A stretch of DNA of 64,000 bases from Ruminococcus sp. (lineage in GTDB: Bacteria > Bacillota > Clostridia > Oscillospirales > Ruminococcaceae), in contig JAFXRI010000115.1 in the NCBI GenBank assembly GCA_017526445.1, positions 1 through 64,000 of the forward strand. The letters run 5' to 3'. The position numbers and the translations under genes are program-made. Below are positions 8,045 through 16,721 of the stretch, one piece after another. Position 1 is the stretch's first letter; the number at the start of each line of letters is the position of its first letter. The notes beneath the pieces are model-generated. The model saw only the letters and a list, made by a program, of their open reading frames with translations, made no database searches and was not told the DNA's origin.

Positions 8045-8111
8045 GGGGCCGGCTTTTCAGCTGAACAGCTATATTATTTTATCATCTCTTCATAGACAGC
8101 CGCCATATCCT

Positions 8112-8810
8112 TTATGTCACCGGCAGCCACAAGATGACCTTTTCAAGGATGATCGCCTTGTTGCAGAGTCTCTTGACCTGCGCCAGCGAGTGGGAAACGA
8201 ACAGCACCGTAACGCCTGAGTCGAACATACCCATGATCTTCGCTTCCGACTTCTTCTTGAACTTGGCGTCACCCACCGAGAGCACCTCGTCAAGTATGAG
8301 GATGTCGGGATTCACCTGAGTGGCTATGGAGAAGCCCAGCCTGGATTTCATACCCGAGGAGTAGTTCTTTATGGGAACGTCGATGAACTCCTCCAGCTCG
8401 GAGAACTTCACGATGTCGTCAAAGCGCGAGTCCACAAAGGAGCGGGAATACCCCAGCACCGAGCTGTAAAGGTAGATGTTCTCCCTTCCCGTGTACTGCG
8501 AGTCAAAGCCTGCGCCCAGCTCCAGCAGGGGGACGATCTTTCCGTGGCGCACCACTTGCCCCTCCGTGGGCTTGAATACTCCGGCAATGACTTTCAGCAG
8601 TGTGCTCTTGCCTGCGCCGTTGAGTCCCAGGACACCTACTCTGTCGCCCTTCTCCACGTTGAAGCTGATATGCTTCAGCGCCCAGAACTCGTTGTATTTT
8701 ATCTGCCGTTTCAGGAACTTTATAAAGTATTCCTTCAGGCTGTCAACTTTTTCCTTGCTGAGGTTGAACTTCATTGAGACGTCCTTGACCTCGATAGCGT
8801 ATTTGGCCAT
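8112..8810 (-). CDS. tagH: Polymer ABC exporter ATPase (TagH/Wzt-like), 3' end frameshifted
   Basis: ATP-binding subunit of the two-component exporter that flips undecaprenyl-linked teichoic-type polymer. As read it is 232 residues. Walker A GLNGAGKST is near residue 62, the ABC signature YSSGMKSRLG near 149, Walker B DILILDEVLSVGD near 167, and the H-loop SHS near 205. After LEK the frame ends in VILWLPVT. If one base is restored in the run AAAAGGTC (about 8137-8142), the frame continues GHLVAAGDIKDM...EEMIK to a stop at 8074, the normal family ending. The core is intact, so the protein could work; a sequencing error is equally possible. Confidence 0.88.
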   Translation of the reverse strand: MAKYAIEVKDVSMKFNLSKEKVDSLKEYFIKFLKRQIKYNEFWALKHISFNVEKGDRVGVLGLNGAGKSTLLKVIAGVFKPTEGQVVRHGKIVPLLELGAGFDSQYTGRENIYLYSSVLGYSRSFVDSRFDDIVKFSELEEFIDVPIKNYSSGMKSRLGFSIATQVNPDILILDEVLSVGDAKFKKKSEAKIMGMFDSGVTVLFVSHSLAQVKRLCNKAIILEKVILWLPVT

Positions 8811-8847
8811 ATAACGATCCTTTCAAATTATTCTGTTCACGGTGTTA

Positions 8848-9630
8848 TCAGATATGGAGTATAAAGCTGTCCTGCTTCCATTTGAACAGGCCGAAGCCGA
8901 TTATCACCGTGATGATGCTCACGCAAAGCGGCATAAAGAACCAGTAAGGTTCGCTGAACATTGAAGCACCGTAAACAGCGTCGCGGAAGCATTTTATCAG
9001 AGCATACAGCGGGTTGAGCCTGAACACCCAGTCGGTGCCGGTCTTCATAAGACGCGAGGGATCGTAGAATATGGCGCAGGTGTACATTATGAGCATGAGC
9101 GCCACGTCCCACAGGTATTCGGTGTCGCGGAAGAATACAGCAATGGTGGAGAGTATCATCCCCACTCCCAGAGTGAACAGGAACAGTATCAGCAGCGGCA
9201 GCACCGCAGTCAGCGTCCACCAGTTGGGATATACTCCCAGTACGATAGACACGCCCACCAGTACTATCAGGGATATAAGGAATATGATGAAGTTGTATAT
9301 AACGCTGGACAGCGGATAGATGTACTTAGGCACATACACCTTCTTTATCATGGCAGCGTGGCCGCGCACAGACTTCATCGCTGTCTTGGTGCCCTGGGAG
9401 AAGAAGCTGTAAAGCAATCTTCCCGTGAGGACATATACAGGGAAGGAGCGGTCGTTCTTGCCGTAGAAGGTGGAGAATACCAGCGTCAGCACCATCATAG
9501 TCAGCAGCGGCTCCAGCAGCGTCCAGATTATTCCCAGGTAGGAGCGGCGGTATTTCAGCTTGATGCCCTTCTTTACCAGCTCCCTCAGCAGGAAGCGGTA
9601 TTTCTTGAAGCCCTCAATGTATTTTGTCAT
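8848..9630 (-). CDS. tagG: Polymer ABC exporter permease (TagG/Wzm-like)
   Basis: Membrane subunit paired with the ATPase just downstream, 260 residues. It has the ABC-2 pattern: an N-terminal cytoplasmic helix with KLKYRRSYLGIIWTLLEPL near residue 22, then six hydrophobic segments. The start MTKYIEGF is chosen because AGGAG lies 5 nt upstream; a start six codons earlier lacks one. It exports the polymer made by the upstream genes. Confidence 0.92.
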   Translation of the reverse strand: MTKYIEGFKKYRFLLRELVKKGIKLKYRRSYLGIIWTLLEPLLTMMVLTLVFSTFYGKNDRSFPVYVLTGRLLYSFFSQGTKTAMKSVRGHAAMIKKVYVPKYIYPLSSVIYNFIIFLISLIVLVGVSIVLGVYPNWWTLTAVLPLLILFLFTLGVGMILSTIAVFFRDTEYLWDVALMLIMYTCAIFYDPSRLMKTGTDWVFRLNPLYALIKCFRDAVYGASMFSEPYWFFMPLCVSIITVIIGFGLFKWKQDSFILHI

Positions 9631-9644
9631 TTTACTCCTGCCTT

Positions 9645-11948
9645 TCAAAGATCAAAAAGCTTGTTGTTTGCAAAGTCATAGGCTGCCTGTTCGTGTTCCT
9701 CAAGATAGAACAGGTTGTTCCCGGAAGCGGTGAACATATCCGCATCCGCCGAGAATGCCCCTCTGAGAGGTGCCGGTCTGAACCCGCGGTAGAGCTTGGA
9801 ATCCTCCGGCCCGGTCAGCAGCACCCTCGGGCATACGCCCTCCCTTGTCTCGCCGGCTGAAAGGCCCAGTACGGCTGCCAGCGCGTTGAGTGAAAGGCTG
9901 TCCTCATAAGGGCAGACGAACTTGACGCACTTCGCCAGAAGCATCAGCGGTATGCGCGCCGAGCTGAAAGCGGTCACGTCCTCCGAGCACAGCCCGGAGC
10001 AGTCCTGCCAGTCGTTCAGGACGTTTATGAACAGATGGCTGTCGGGATGGCTGCTGTGGTATCTGTCGAACGCGGCCTTTATCCTGGCACCGTCGTCGGC
10101 ATCTGCCGCCGCAGCGAAGATGTTCTCCTGCTCGTAATCCATAGCAGGTATCATCATACAGCCCACAGGCGTTGTCTTGTTGGGTATCAGCACGATGTAG
10201 TTCCTGTCCTCGAAGATGCAGCCGGTGAATCCGGTCTTTTTTTCAACGAGACGGGGCCATACACGGTTGTAAACTGTCGGCAGGGTACCGCAGCCCTCCA
10301 GCCTTGTGCTCTCGCCGCTTATCATAAAGAATTTTGTGTAGGTGTTTCTGATAAGCTCAGCCAGCTCATCAGGCTTGTTCGATGTGCCGAAGACCGACTC
10401 GTCGTCCTTGGCCGCGAAGACCTTGCTCTTTGCCTTTATCTGTGCAGCTATATTATGCCAGAAGGGGTTGGCTGTGCCATAGACGGTAACTCCGTCAAAT
10501 TCGTCTGTGCCCAGGGAACGCAGCACCTCCAGCCTGTAGTATTCCTCGGCTGTGCAGCCGCTCTCGGCGAGAACAGCCTCCACCTCGTCGTGCTTGAAGA
10601 CATAGTCGTTCCTTATCATTACCCGCACGCCCTTGGGGAAGGAGTCGCAGAGGATAGTGTGCTTGGTCTTGACAGCCAGCACGGTAACTGCATACTGTTC
10701 TCTGTCGATGCGCTCGATAAGGTTCTTGAGGATGAGCATATCATCCTCCTGTCCGCCCAGGAATGCCAGGAACAGCAGCTTCTTCCTCTCGTCGGCAGGG
10801 CGCTCGATATACTCGCTCTCGCCGCCGAAAAGGGCCCCCAGTATATTCTCAAAGGGTTCCTTCACGACAGCATCCTCATCTGCGGCGTTTTCAAGGCTCT
10901 CGGCCTGCTCGCCGGCATCTTCGGCTGCATCCTCGGCAGCATTAAGCTCGTCCTCGTCGGCCTCCTGCTCGGTATGCTCCTCGCTTTCAGCGTCGGTCTG
11001 CGCAGGGGCAGCATCGCTGTCGGCGTTATTGCCGTATTTATCGGAAAGCTCTTTTATAAGCTCCTCAGAATACTTTGCCTTGCCTTCCTCGCCTTCCTCT
11101 TTGGACATCTCCACGCTGGCAGCGGCTTTTTCCTCGCTGACAGCACCGTCCGCGGCGGAGGTATCAGCCGGGTTCTCCGCAGCCTCGGCAGCAGCCTGCT
11201 CGGCAGCCAGCCTTTCTTCCTCGGCCTTCTTGGCGGCGAGGGCTTCTTTTTTCAGCTGGGCATACTTCGCCTTCAGCTCCTTGATAGCTTCGGGGGTATA
11301 CTTTGCCGTGCTTTCCTCTGCCGTCTCCTCCATAGCGGCCAGAGCCTCGGCAGCGGCCACCTTGCTGAGCGTTCCCAGTCTGAGGGAAGCAGGCTCGGAG
11401 GACAGTATCATCTTCCCGGGGAAGAAGCTGTCGGTAAAGAGCATCCTGTTCATACGTCCTGCCATAGTATCGGTCTTGCAGGTGACGAAGCTGGACTGTG
11501 CGATAGTTCTTCTCAGCTTGGTATAGAAGCGGTTCTTGTACTCTTTGGGAGTGGTCTTTGTTAAATAGTGCTTGTGGTCGATGAGGTTTAAGTGTACCTG
11601 CTCGTCTCTTTTGGTGTAATAGGTAGGCATACGTCCGTCGGAGATGAGATACTTTGCGGTCATCACAGCCTTGATATAGTCGTCCGAGCCGAAGGATACC
11701 AGCCTTATATCCAGCTCGGGATACATAGTTTTCAGAGCCTTCATCCTGCCGTTGATGCGGTAGGCGGCAATGACGTGGCGGTATTTCTTACCGTGCTCGC
11801 TGTCGGCAATGGCCCTGAACATACGGCGGACGTTATCCTTGTTAAGGTTCATCTCGTACGAGCTGTAGGCGATGAGACCTTCGTTGCAATTCATTTTCAG
11901 GCAGCTTGTAGCCAGGCTCACCTGATGTATGGTATCTTCCTTAGTCAT
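9645..11948 (-). CDS. Degenerate TagF/GT-like protein with acidic coiled-coil insert
   Basis: A 767-residue protein. Residues 1-190 resemble the N-terminal half of CDP-glycerol glycerophosphotransferases (NLNKDNVRRMFRAI, then KYLISDGRMPTYYTKRDEQ). At the place of the family's WHGTPLK it reads IDHKHYLTK. Residues about 195-365 are an Ala/Glu/Lys-rich, probably coiled or disordered segment (KKAEEERLAAEQAAAEAAE). Residues about 388-767 look like the GT-B half of the TagF-GT4 fusion encoded at 18597-20981, but without its EGLGLTILEA motif. The family PHP and TDYSS motifs are also missing. It is probably a non-catalytic or altered-function paralogue. The ATG has no good ribosome site at normal spacing. 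Confidence 0.7.
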   Translation of the reverse strand: MTKEDTIHQVSLATSCLKMNCNEGLIAYSSYEMNLNKDNVRRMFRAIADSEHGKKYRHVIAAYRINGRMKALKTMYPELDIRLVSFGSDDYIKAVMTAKYLISDGRMPTYYTKRDEQVHLNLIDHKHYLTKTTPKEYKNRFYTKLRRTIAQSSFVTCKTDTMAGRMNRMLFTDSFFPGKMILSSEPASLRLGTLSKVAAAEALAAMEETAEESTAKYTPEAIKELKAKYAQLKKEALAAKKAEEERLAAEQAAAEAAENPADTSAADGAVSEEKAAASVEMSKEEGEEGKAKYSEELIKELSDKYGNNADSDAAPAQTDAESEEHTEQEADEDELNAAEDAAEDAGEQAESLENAADEDAVVKEPFENILGALFGGESEYIERPADERKKLLFLAFLGGQEDDMLILKNLIERIDREQYAVTVLAVKTKHTILCDSFPKGVRVMIRNDYVFKHDEVEAVLAESGCTAEEYYRLEVLRSLGTDEFDGVTVYGTANPFWHNIAAQIKAKSKVFAAKDDESVFGTSNKPDELAELIRNTYTKFFMISGESTRLEGCGTLPTVYNRVWPRLVEKKTGFTGCIFEDRNYIVLIPNKTTPVGCMMIPAMDYEQENIFAAAADADDGARIKAAFDRYHSSHPDSHLFINVLNDWQDCSGLCSEDVTAFSSARIPLMLLAKCVKFVCPYEDSLSLNALAAVLGLSAGETREGVCPRVLLTGPEDSKLYRGFRPAPLRGAFSADADMFTASGNNLFYLEEHEQAAYDFANNKLFDL

Positions 11949-11995
11949 ATTCGGTGGCGCAGGGGCGCCGCTCCTTTCTCCCTGTAAACGGGGTA

Positions 11996-12613
11996 TTATT
12001 CCGCGTCGTCGCAGATGAGGACTTCGTTAATATCGTATATCTCGTTATCGTCCGGCTTCTTGGGGAGAGCAGGCTCCTCCTTGGTCTTTACGCCGTCGGA
12101 CTTCCTGCCCACCAGGGGACAGAGCGCTTTGCTCAGCGATGTTCTTCCGTTGGCGATGACTTCTCCGTCACCGGTGCAGACGAGGCGTCCGTTTTTAAAG
12201 CCTGTGTCCTCTTTCCTGCACAGCACGAACATATCGTTCTTTGAATATACCGGAGCCAGCAGCACATACTCGCACTGGTGGAGAGCTTCCTTCAGCGAAG
12301 CCTCGGTGCTGATGAAGCAGCAGCTCTTTGAGAGCTTGTTCTCAGCGATGAGTCCCTCCACGATCTCCCTCTCGCAGGGATCGTAGAACATATACGCCGC
12401 CGCCAGGTTCTTCTTTTTGTTGAGCCCCGAGAGTATGCTCGTCAGCTTCTGAAGGCTGGTGGCTGAGGCTTTGGGTGCATACACCAGCAGTCTTATCCTT
12501 GATATGATAGCCGGCAGCGCTTCCTTTACGACTACGCAGCTGCCTGAGCGTCTGACCTCTGTCACGAGAAGATACCTTCTTTTGCGGCCCCTTACAGTCA
12601 ATAATTCATTCAT
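11996..12613 (-). CDS. Hypothetical protein in the polymer operon
   Basis: Unrecognised 205-residue soluble protein. The N-terminal half alternates beta-like and helical stretches (RYLLVTEVRRSGSCVVV; ISRIRLLVYAPKASATSL), with a Lys-rich loop and CEREIVEGLIAEN. The C-terminal 40 residues are charged and end IYDINEVLICDDAE. The ATG overlaps the end of the upstream LicD-like gene by 8 nt, so it is translationally coupled to it. It has no signal peptide or membrane segment. A regulatory or scaffold role with its degenerate neighbours is possible, not shown. Confidence 0.75.
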   Translation of the reverse strand: MNELLTVRGRKRRYLLVTEVRRSGSCVVVKEALPAIISRIRLLVYAPKASATSLQKLTSILSGLNKKKNLAAAYMFYDPCEREIVEGLIAENKLSKSCCFISTEASLKEALHQCEYVLLAPVYSKNDMFVLCRKEDTGFKNGRLVCTGDGEVIANGRTSLSKALCPLVGRKSDGVKTKEEPALPKKPDDNEIYDINEVLICDDAE

Positions 12614-13826
12614 CCTGATACCCCTTTATAACGATAGGCTTCTTATGCTCCGGCGGGATGAGCTTGAGTATATTGTCAGCCAGCTCGTCCTTATGCTCAC
12701 GCCTGAGTATCTCGATCATATAGTCGAGGATGTCGGGATCGAAGCATAGCCCCAGTCCCAGCCCGTAGTTTTTCATAAGCAGCTTCCTGTAGGGAGCAAG
12801 CGCCGCAGAAAGCTCGTCATATCTTTCCTCGCTGTGCATCCTGACCAGCTCAGCCTTCATCGGCGCATAGCGCTCATAGAGGTCGAACCTGTCGCCGGTG
12901 CGGAACAGCAGATCCCAGTAGTGCTGGATCGTGTCGAACTTGTCCTGCCCTTTGTTCTGCAAAGCGACGTATTTTTCTCTCTGGGCGATGTATTCCTCCA
13001 GCGAGCAGCCGCTCTTCTTTATCTCCTCCAGGTACTTCCTGTAAGGTATAGCCGTGTCAGCGATTACCCATCTGGTGACATATCTTCCGGGGATAGCCCT
13101 GGTCATATATCTGCTGCCGTACAGCGATATGAAATAATCGTTCGAGGGCAGCGGGAAGCGGTGTCCCTCCACCACGGCATACATAGGCTTGTCGAACCAG
13201 CTGCGGTCAAAGTGATGCCGCCTGTTGCGGAAGTGCCTTGTGAAGCATCTTTCAGCCTTGTCGTTGTCGTAGAAGGTGCAGAAGTCCTCAAACATCTTCT
13301 TCGAGAAATTGTCAAGCCCCTTCGCAGACCTGATCTCCTTCTTCACATAGCTGCCGCAGATCGCCGCCTTGCGCCCGGTGGCCTTGTTTCCCTCGTCATA
13401 GGTCATCTCGAAGCCCAGTTCCCTTGCGGTGAGCACCTTTGATTTCAGATGGCTGGCAGGGAAGTCGCGCAAAGCACTTATCCTGACAGCGAAGCCGTAG
13501 TTCTTATAGGCGTGGCTGTTGGGCAGGTCGAGATAGAGCGTGCTCTCGTCCACATAGCGGCAGCCGAACTCGCTGTAATGCGGGTTGGTCAGCCAGCTCT
13601 CCAGCGAGCGCCCGTTGGGCTTCTCGCGCTCAAAGGCCTCCATAAATCTCAGCATCTCCGGCACACGCATAGTCACCTCGGCGTGGCAGCGCTCCTTGGT
13701 GATCGAGGTGCCCTGCACCGCATCGAGGGCGGTGTTCTCGTGGAGAAAATAGGTTATGCCGTTCCTCCGGCATATATCATCGACTTCTATAAGAAGATTG
13801 AAAACTATTCGTTGTATATCAGTCAC
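12606..13826 (-). CDS. LicD-fold protein lacking the catalytic acidic motif
   Basis: A 406-residue protein whose first 50 residues align without gaps to the intact LicD encoded next upstream. DICRRNGITYFL corresponds to EICRKHDITYYL, and NTALDAV to GTALGAV. At residues 45-50, where active LicD proteins have DDDMD after a Trp, it reads ERCHAE, so the metal-binding acidic cluster of this nucleotidyltransferase-fold family is gone. The rest (YYWDLLFRTG, charged helices) is intact and full length. The start is a GTG with GGAGGG about 12 nt upstream. It is probably a pseudoenzyme or acceptor-recognition subunit. Confidence 0.78.
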   Translation of the reverse strand: MTDIQRIVFNLLIEVDDICRRNGITYFLHENTALDAVQGTSITKERCHAEVTMRVPEMLRFMEAFEREKPNGRSLESWLTNPHYSEFGCRYVDESTLYLDLPNSHAYKNYGFAVRISALRDFPASHLKSKVLTARELGFEMTYDEGNKATGRKAAICGSYVKKEIRSAKGLDNFSKKMFEDFCTFYDNDKAERCFTRHFRNRRHHFDRSWFDKPMYAVVEGHRFPLPSNDYFISLYGSRYMTRAIPGRYVTRWVIADTAIPYRKYLEEIKKSGCSLEEYIAQREKYVALQNKGQDKFDTIQHYWDLLFRTGDRFDLYERYAPMKAELVRMHSEERYDELSAALAPYRKLLMKNYGLGLGLCFDPDILDYMIEILRREHKDELADNILKLIPPEHKKPIVIKGYQDE

Positions 13827-13846
13827 TTTGATCCAAGCCCTCCATT

Positions 13847-15490
13847 TTACAGCAGCGGTGCGTTTCTGACGATCTCCTCGTCAACGCCCATAGCCAGCAG
13901 CTTTTTGCGCATCTCGTTGAGCACGATGCCGTTTCTTGTCTTGCGGCGGGCACTGAGGTACGCCAGTACAGTCTCCTCCTCGCGCCCCAGCTTGTAAAGC
14001 ACGTCGCCGCGAAGCTTTAAAAGCTCTCCGTCCGAGGGATGCTCGCTCACCAGTTCCTCTGCCAGTTCAAGGCAGGCTTCCAGTTCTTCCTGCGTTCCGG
14101 CGAAGAAGGTCTTTGTCTGCAAATTGCAGCGTTTGAGGTCTATCACATCCGGGTACTTCGGCAGCCACTCATCGCAGATCTGTTTGGCCTCAGCCAGATC
14201 CTTGTTGTCGTATATGGCGATTGAGATGTTCCTTACCGCCTCGGCCAGAGCCTCAGCTTTGAGTATATCCTCCGAGGGGGTGCGCTCGTTTTTGTATATG
14301 CGCAGTATCTTTCTTGCGTGGTGATACCTTCCCTGTACGATCAGCAGCATCAGCGCGGGATAGATGATATCGTCGCTGACGTCGATGAACACCTGCCACT
14401 TGGCGATATCCTCCGACAGCTGCTCGGTGATATATTCGTTCAGCAGTATCTTCAGCTCGCTGTATCTTCTTTCTTCGAGGAGCTTCCTGGGCGAGATGCC
14501 CTTGCACTCCAGCTCGTGCTCGATGTGCATCCTGTGCTTTACGCCGAAGAGCTTAAAGCGGTTCTGGGTATTCTTCTCCTTGTCGATGAGCATATCCACA
14601 CGGTACTTCTTGTAATCCCAGTACTTGGCGAAGGCTTCCTTCTTGTTCATAAAGTTGAGGTAGTCGTCGATATAGTTCACATAGCTCAGCGTCAGGCTGT
14701 GCAGCGAGTCGTGAGTCTCCTGCTCCTGAGCGGTGGGTATCATCATCCAGGTGTCGCCGTAGGCTTCTCTGAATATACCCTCGGCACAGCATCCCACAGG
14801 CACCAGTATATCCTCGAACTGTTCCAGTCTCGGCTTGCCGTAGTTCTTTCTGCCGTACATCAGTATGCGCAGTCCCCAGCGCAGGCAGTAGTAGTCGCAC
14901 TCCTCGTCAGAGTCGCTGTAGCAGAAGATCTTGTCCTCCAGCAGCTTCAGCACATAGGGCCTGCCCTTCTTGTCCATAAGGTCGCAGTAATACTTGTAGG
15001 TGTCATAGTCGAAGTCCGAGCCCTTGTTTACTACCTGACGGTTCACGACGAAGTATGAGGTCAGCAGCTCGGTATAGACCAGCAGCAGCTTCCTGAACTC
15101 CTTGTACTTCTCCGAGTCCCTGGGCACGGGGTCCATTACCATGAACTCGACGTGCTGACCGCAGGCAGCGCCAGCCAGCGCCTGTGAACGGTAGATCGTG
15201 GTGGTCTCCTTGTCCACATAGCGGAGTATCGGGTTCTGGTATCTGTCGTTGCGGTCGGTGGAGGCAAATCCTCTGTCGGGCCTGATCTCGCTGTCGATGA
15301 CTTTCTCCAGCTTCTTCCAGTTCTCGCGGGTGATATACAGGTCCATATCGTCGTCCCAGGGCAGAAAGCCGTTGTTCCTGACGGCGCCCAGGGCGGTGCC
15401 TCCGGCGAGGTAATAGGTTATGTCATGCTTGCGGCAGATCTCGTCGATCTCCTTGAGCAGTTTCAAGAGATTCTCCTGAACGGGTGTCAA
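13847..15490 (-). CDS. LicD-family phosphotransferase with C-terminal helical repeats
   Basis: A 547-residue enzyme. Family members transfer a phospho-head group (phosphocholine in the type member) from a CDP donor to a surface polysaccharide. The catalytic block is intact: AGGTALGAVRNNG near 29-41 and WDDDMDLYI at 45-53. From about residue 390 to the end there are TPR-like helical repeats (EEETVLAYLSARR). The start is TTG, because AAAGGAG lies 7 nt before it. An upstream ATG in frame would add ~29 residues encoded by repeat sequence. It follows the cyclodeaminase and aminotransferase genes, which may make the head group. Confidence 0.88.
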   Translation of the reverse strand: MTPVQENLLKLLKEIDEICRKHDITYYLAGGTALGAVRNNGFLPWDDDMDLYITRENWKKLEKVIDSEIRPDRGFASTDRNDRYQNPILRYVDKETTTIYRSQALAGAACGQHVEFMVMDPVPRDSEKYKEFRKLLLVYTELLTSYFVVNRQVVNKGSDFDYDTYKYYCDLMDKKGRPYVLKLLEDKIFCYSDSDEECDYYCLRWGLRILMYGRKNYGKPRLEQFEDILVPVGCCAEGIFREAYGDTWMMIPTAQEQETHDSLHSLTLSYVNYIDDYLNFMNKKEAFAKYWDYKKYRVDMLIDKEKNTQNRFKLFGVKHRMHIEHELECKGISPRKLLEERRYSELKILLNEYITEQLSEDIAKWQVFIDVSDDIIYPALMLLIVQGRYHHARKILRIYKNERTPSEDILKAEALAEAVRNISIAIYDNKDLAEAKQICDEWLPKYPDVIDLKRCNLQTKTFFAGTQEELEACLELAEELVSEHPSDGELLKLRGDVLYKLGREEETVLAYLSARRKTRNGIVLNEMRKKLLAMGVDEEIVRNAPLL

Positions 15491-15510
15491 ATCTATCTCT
15501 CCTTTTTCAA

Positions 15511-15593
15511 ATAATTGACAGTTGATAACTGATAGCCGATAGCCGGGCACTTGCACCCGTCCGTTATCAACTATCAACTGCCAATCATCAATT
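15511..15593. repeat. AT-rich inverted repeat inside the polymer operon
   Basis: AATTGACAGTTGATAAC on one side and GTTATCAACTATCAACTGCC on the other form an imperfect hairpin around a GC-rich loop. It is related to the block at 850-890. It lies in the gap upstream of the LicD start and could affect message stability. There is no T run. Confidence 0.6.
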
Positions 15594-15655
15594 TAAAACA
15601 GCGTAAGCCTGTAGGCCTTTTACAGCCTGCAAGCCAGCGTTAAGTTGTTATGAAA

Positions 15656-16612
15656 TTATACCCAGAACTTGTCAGTCGGGGGATCGAGGCTGATGTCGGT
15701 GCCTGCGTTCCCGCAAAGCTCAAATACCTTGTTTGCGAAGTTCATATCGTGCATCGAAAGGCCTACGTTGTAAGCGATGATACGCTCCGAATCGTTCTCT
15801 CTGCCGACAGCCCTGCCGGTGATGACTTCGGCTACCTCGGCGTGATACTTCCACTTGTCGTAGTATTTGAACTTGCATACATGAGCATCGTCGTCACAGA
15901 ACACCTTGTCGAAGGCGAGATCGCATCCCAGGAAGCCTCTGAGGTGAACTGCATCCACCAGTACGCCCGGCTTGTAAAGCTCGGCGGGGCAGAAGTCGTC
16001 GTCTGTGTAGGTGACAGCCGAGATTATAACATCGCTGCCCTTGACAACGTCCTCGTAGCTGTCAACGTAAACGAACTCGGCATTGGGATAATTCTTTCCG
16101 TCCTCGCCCTTGAAATACTTTGTATAGAGCTCGTGCTGATCCTTGTATTTCAGGACCTTTATTTTCAGCGGCCTTTCGGGGTACATTGCGAGAAGGACCT
16201 TCATAGCAGCCCTGCCAGTGTTGCCCAGGCCCATAACGCCGATCTCATAGAAATCCTTTACAGCGAGAGTCTTGATAGTATGTGCAGCCACGGCGCCGGT
16301 CCTCATCGTAGTGATCCAGTTGCCGTCCATGATAGCCTTGGGTGTGCCGGTCTTATAATCGTAGAGCACGATCTGGCTGTCCAGCGAGGGGACTCTGCCG
16401 ATATGTCTTGTGATGACCTTCACTCCGCCTGCATCCTGCTGGGGGAGCAGACAGGGCATAACGTTGAAGAACGCATCGTTCTCCAGGTGGAGGCTGATCT
16501 TAGCGGGGAGGATAGCCTCGTTCTTGTGCATAAGAGCCTCCTCTACCCACTCATAGCACTTGACGGGGGAGATATTGAGCTTTTTGATGTCGTCGAATGT
16601 AATGACCTTCAT
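15656..16612 (-). CDS. Ornithine cyclodeaminase / mu-crystallin family dehydrogenase
   Basis: A 318-residue NAD(P)-binding enzyme of the OCD/alanine dehydrogenase fold. The Rossmann motif is GVMGLGNTGRAAM near residue 134. The substrate-site region TMRTGAVAAHTIK is near 113, and DAVHLRG replaces the usual Gly/Asp-rich loop. The start MKVITFDD is chosen because AAAGGCGG lies upstream; a longer frame lacks this. Members deaminate, cyclise or reduce amino/keto acids, and the exact reaction cannot be read. Between an aminotransferase and a LicD, it probably helps make a modified amino head group. Confidence 0.82.
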   Translation of the reverse strand: MKVITFDDIKKLNISPVKCYEWVEEALMHKNEAILPAKISLHLENDAFFNVMPCLLPQQDAGGVKVITRHIGRVPSLDSQIVLYDYKTGTPKAIMDGNWITTMRTGAVAAHTIKTLAVKDFYEIGVMGLGNTGRAAMKVLLAMYPERPLKIKVLKYKDQHELYTKYFKGEDGKNYPNAEFVYVDSYEDVVKGSDVIISAVTYTDDDFCPAELYKPGVLVDAVHLRGFLGCDLAFDKVFCDDDAHVCKFKYYDKWKYHAEVAEVITGRAVGRENDSERIIAYNVGLSMHDMNFANKVFELCGNAGTDISLDPPTDKFWV

Positions 16613-16721
16613 AGCATTTGACCGCCTTTCTGTATCATATATGATTTTACAGCGCATCGCCGTGTCCGGGCAAGGGATATCCTACGCCATGCCCGGGACA
16701 CCGCCGCTGTCAGCTTTCAGA

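Noticed and set aside
10035..11564. A 509-codon plus-strand frame
   Set aside because: It is the shadow of the minus-strand TagF-like gene, caused by its Ala/Glu-rich codons; it has no family features and the minus frame has clear homology.
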